Origin: Firmicutes bacterium UBA6648
GTDB taxonomy: Bacteria > Bacillota > Clostridia > Peptostreptococcales > Anaerovoracaceae
Reading direction: 5' to 3'
Length of the DNA: 8,796 nt
Assembly (NCBI GenBank): GCA_002455605.1
Contig: DKLE01000149.1
Coordinates: 1 to 8,796, forward strand
This document shows, in pieces, positions 6,283 through 8,796 of this stretch (position 1 is the first letter of the stretch; the number at the start of each line of letters is the position of its first letter). The position numbers were made by a program, and so were the translations under genes. A model generated the notes under the pieces. The model had not been told where the DNA came from, searched no databases, and saw only the letters and a list, made by a program, of their open reading frames with translations.

Positions 6283-7578
6283 ATGCGTATTAGAATGGTT
6301 GGCATTGATCACAGTAAAGCTTCACTGGAGTATAGAGAGGCCTTCTCTTTTACTAAAGCGGGAATAAAAGAAGCGATAAATGAAATAAAGCAACGATTTC
6401 ATGTGAAAGGGTGTATACTGCTTTCAACGTGCAATCGTACAGAACTATGGATCAGTCAATGCAATAACGGAGAATTGAATATGGTAAGCCCCTATGATAT
6501 GCTTTGCCAAATTAAACAAATAGATACCAGCTTATATAAGGAGTATTTTGTAGAAAGGGACGATAAGCAAGCGGTGGATCATCTTTTACAGGTGGTCTGT
6601 GGTTTTGATTCTAAAATTTTTGGAGAGGATCAAATCATATCACAGGTTAGAGAAGCCTTGCAGATGTCCAGAGAATGCGGCTGTGCAGATGTGATTTTAG
6701 AGAAGGTTTTTCAGACGGCCTTATCCGCAGGAAAAAAAGTAAAAACAGAAGTGCGCATGACTAAAGTAAACCGTTCTACAGCAAGCGACACCATTAATAA
6801 ATTAAAATCAGCATTAGGCGATTTGAAAGGAGTGTCTTGTCTGGTTATTGGAAACGGGCAAATGGGAAAGCTGGTCGTCAATATGCTCGTTTCATGCGGA
6901 GCTTCAGTGTCCATGACTTTGCGAAGAAAATTGCATGGAAGGGATGAGCAGGAATCCATTGTACCAGACAAATGCAGAATGGTTCCTTATGATGACAGGA
7001 TTCTTCAGATAAAAGGGAAGAAAGTGATAATCAGTGCTACCTTAAGCCCTCACTTCACTTTGAGGCTGGAGGATGTGAAAGACTACTTTAAGGAGCCTTA
7101 CCCGAACTTGTCCGGAGATTGGGCAGGAGATCAGAAATACTATCTATTTGATTTAGCTGTTCCGAGGGATATTGATCCGGAGATTGGAAAATTGCCTTAT
7201 GTGGAATTATTCGATATCGATTCCATGAACAATGAGGAGGCACAGGAGGAAAATGCCGAGCAGGTAAGGCTTGCGATGAGCATTTTAGAAGAATATCAGA
7301 GAGAGCTTGAAAAATGGTTTGAATTCAGGCATCATGTTCCCAAGATTCAGGAAATTGTTGAATTAGTTTCTGAAGATGCAGTACAGAGACTGGTCAGTAA
7401 AACACCGGAATTTCAGCACAGAATTTCTGGAAATTCTGTGGGGGCAGTTGAGGATGCGGTAAAAAAAGCAGCATCAAAGCTTATATATGGACTTCGGGAA
7501 CAGTTACCTCAGGAACTTTGGAGTCAATGTCTGGAAGCTTTGCATAAATCAGCGGACAGAGAGACCTTAAAACATTAG
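6283..7578 (+). CDS. hemA: Glutamyl-tRNA reductase
   Basis: This NADPH-dependent enzyme reduces the glutamate on tRNA-Glu to glutamate-1-semialdehyde, the first and usually rate-limiting step of C5 tetrapyrrole synthesis; 431 residues. The catalytic Cys50 lies in STCNRTE (48-54). The hinge motif FGEDQIISQVR (113-123), the nucleotide-binding GNGQMG (190-195) and FDLAVPRDIDP (289-299) are all present, and a C-terminal helical dimerisation region follows. Some normally conserved parts are divergent: the segment after KVKTE reads VRMTKVNRSTAS (157-168), and the middle of the NADPH domain (about 211-270) is unlike typical HemA. The divergence looks like family variation rather than decay, because the catalytic residues and the reading frame are intact. 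AAGG (6270-6273) is a weak ribosome binding site 9 bases upstream. Its place in the run after cbiL suggests B12-riboswitch control. Confidence 0.95.
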   Translation: MRIRMVGIDHSKASLEYREAFSFTKAGIKEAINEIKQRFHVKGCILLSTCNRTELWISQCNNGELNMVSPYDMLCQIKQIDTSLYKEYFVERDDKQAVDHLLQVVCGFDSKIFGEDQIISQVREALQMSRECGCADVILEKVFQTALSAGKKVKTEVRMTKVNRSTASDTINKLKSALGDLKGVSCLVIGNGQMGKLVVNMLVSCGASVSMTLRRKLHGRDEQESIVPDKCRMVPYDDRILQIKGKKVIISATLSPHFTLRLEDVKDYFKEPYPNLSGDWAGDQKYYLFDLAVPRDIDPEIGKLPYVELFDIDSMNNEEAQEENAEQVRLAMSILEEYQRELEKWFEFRHHVPKIQEIVELVSEDAVQRLVSKTPEFQHRISGNSVGAVEDAVKKAASKLIYGLREQLPQELWSQCLEALHKSADRETLKH

Positions 7579-7594
7579 AGGAAAGGAAGCAGGC

Positions 7595-8796
7595 ATGAAT
7601 ATTTTAGTATTTGCAGGAACTTCAGAAGGCAGGATCCTTATTAAAGAACTTTTAGCTATGAAGGAAGTATTTGTGTGTGCCTGTGTAGCCACAGAATATG
7701 GAAAAGAAATCCTGGAACACCAGCCGTCAGAAAAGCTTGAGATAAAAGCGGGAAGGCTTTCCCAGGGTGAAATGCAGCAATTAATGGGAAGAGGGTTTGA
7801 CCTGGTTGTCGATGCTACCCATCCGTATGCTACTGTGGTTACAGAGAATATAAAAGAATCTTGTGACAAAACAAATACAAAATATATCAGGCTGCTTAGA
7901 GAGAAAACAGAGTTTGGCACAGATTGCATATTTGTGGAAAGTACGGAAGCGGCAGTAGAATATTTGAACCCCACGGAGGGGAATATCCTTCTGACAACCG
8001 GCAGTAAGGAGTTGGAAAAATACACCAAGCTCCATAATTATCAAGACAGAATTTATACAAGAGTGCTTCCTATGGAAGAGGTTGTGAGAAATTGCAATGA
8101 ACTTGGGTTCATAGGAAAACACCTGATTTGTATGCAAGGACCTTTTTCCTGTGATATGAATAGAGCCATGTTAAATCAGTTGGAGTGCCGTTATATGGTT
8201 ACAAAAGATACTGGAAAAGCAGGCGGAGCCTATGAAAAGTATCAGGCAGCTAAAGAAGCAGGAGCGATTCTTGTGGTAGTAGGAAGAACCGAGCAGAATG
8301 AGGGAATGTCTCTGAAGCAGGTGATAAAAGAAATAGAGAGCAATGCAGAGGAAACTTATATTGGAGAATGGTTTCCTATGTTTATCAATTTAAAAAATAA
8401 AGATATTACAGTAATCGGTGCGGGAAAAATTGCCGGCAGGAGAATCAAGACTCTGTTGCAGTTTTCCTGTAATTTGAAGATCATAGCCAAAGAAATTTCG
8501 GAAGAGATAAAAAAGTCTTCTGAAGATGCAGCTTATAAAAGCAAAAGTAAGGGACTGAATCGGTCTATTGAGCTTTTGGAAAAAGAATTTGATACAGAGG
8601 ATATAATCGGGGCGGACATTGTTTTGGCCGCAACGAATAATAGAAATTTAAATGAATATATAGGAAAGTATTGCAGAGAAAGAGGAATAGCAGTAAATGT
8701 CGCTGATGCAAAAGAAGAATGTGACTTTTATTTTCCCGGAGTAGTAATGCAAAGAGAGCTGATTGTGGGAATCACAGCACAAGGCAAAAGCCATAG
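7595..8796 (+). CDS. Fused cobalt-precorrin-6A reductase / precorrin-2 dehydrogenase (runs off the right edge)
   Basis: The frame is open from the ATG at 7595 through 400 full codons and leaves the window without a stop; the TAG at 8794-8796 is out of frame. Residues 1 to about 250 are CbiJ/CobK-like, the NAD(P)H-dependent reductase of (cobalt-)precorrin-6A. They show ILVFAGTSEGR (3-13), VDATHPYA (72-79), TTGSKEL (134-140), CMQGPFSCDMN (179-189), TKDTGKAGG (203-211) and VVVGRT (227-232). From about 259 a SirC/Met8-type dehydrogenase begins with WFPMFINLK, then the dinucleotide motif GAGKIAGRRI (275-284), AATNNRNLN (345-353) and NVADAKEECDFYFP (368-381). Asp371 in that last motif matches the catalytic Asp of CysG/Met8 enzymes. 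This half oxidises precorrin-2 to sirohydrochlorin with NAD+. The C-terminal helical part of SirC would lie beyond the window. AAAGGA (7582-7587) is 7 bases before the start, 16 bases after hemA. Confidence 0.92.
   Translation, partial: MNILVFAGTSEGRILIKELLAMKEVFVCACVATEYGKEILEHQPSEKLEIKAGRLSQGEMQQLMGRGFDLVVDATHPYATVVTENIKESCDKTNTKYIRLLREKTEFGTDCIFVESTEAAVEYLNPTEGNILLTTGSKELEKYTKLHNYQDRIYTRVLPMEEVVRNCNELGFIGKHLICMQGPFSCDMNRAMLNQLECRYMVTKDTGKAGGAYEKYQAAKEAGAILVVVGRTEQNEGMSLKQVIKEIESNAEETYIGEWFPMFINLKNKDITVIGAGKIAGRRIKTLLQFSCNLKIIAKEISEEIKKSSEDAAYKSKSKGLNRSIELLEKEFDTEDIIGADIVLAATNNRNLNEYIGKYCRERGIAVNVADAKEECDFYFPGVVMQRELIVGITAQGKSH

Noticed and set aside
7567..8137. Two overlapping minus-strand open frames opposite cbiJ-sirC
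   Set aside because: They lie antisense to a clearly coding frame with recognisable motifs, have no credible family features and are best explained as chance open frames.
8794..8796. TAG at the very end of the window as the stop of the last gene
   Set aside because: It is out of frame. The cbiJ-sirC frame ends with a His codon (8792-8794) and two bases of an incomplete codon, so the gene continues.

Overview
The window looks like part of a chromosomal tetrapyrrole/cobalamin locus from an anaerobic, moderately AT-rich Firmicute, probably a member of Clostridia. I infer this from the strong GGAGG-type ribosome binding sites, the C5 (glutamyl-tRNA) route to 5-aminolevulinate (HemA plus HemL), the oxygen-independent cobalamin pathway enzymes (CbiK, CbiL, CbiJ) and the Clostridia-like gene order. 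No genus can be named from the sequence alone. All real genes lie on the + strand.

Layout. Positions 1-43 hold the last codons of an unidentified gene. hemL (83-1375) follows and ends at a GC-rich intrinsic terminator (1429-1454). A candidate promoter sits directly behind that terminator. The 419-base gap before the next gene is a long regulatory leader. It contains a cobalamin riboswitch aptamer (about 1483-1650), a string of alternative hairpins (1656-1741) and an intrinsic terminator (1749-1781) that ends at the ribosome binding site of cbiM. Downstream is a co-directional run: cbiM, cbiN, cbiQ and cbiO (an ECF-type cobalt importer), cbiK (cobalt chelatase), cbiL (C20 methyltransferase), hemA (glutamyl-tRNA reductase) and a cbiJ-sirC fusion. 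The last gene is still open at the right edge. The only sizeable internal gap is 172 bases between cbiN and cbiQ.

How the parts fit. HemA and HemL make 5-aminolevulinate. The SirC half of the last protein would oxidise precorrin-2 to sirohydrochlorin (factor II). CbiMNQO brings Co2+ into the cell, CbiK inserts it, CbiL methylates C20 of cobalt-factor II, and the CbiJ half acts later on cobalt-precorrin-6A. One B12-sensing leader therefore appears to control metal uptake, the first committed tetrapyrrole step and ring-modifying enzymes together. The steps from aminolevulinate to precorrin-2 (HemB, HemC, HemD, CobA) are not in the window and probably lie downstream or upstream.

I found no mobile element, CRISPR array, tRNA or rRNA, and no unknown multi-gene system. 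The items most worth a second look are the leader's switch architecture, the CbiJ-SirC fusion and the placement of hemA inside a B12-controlled operon.
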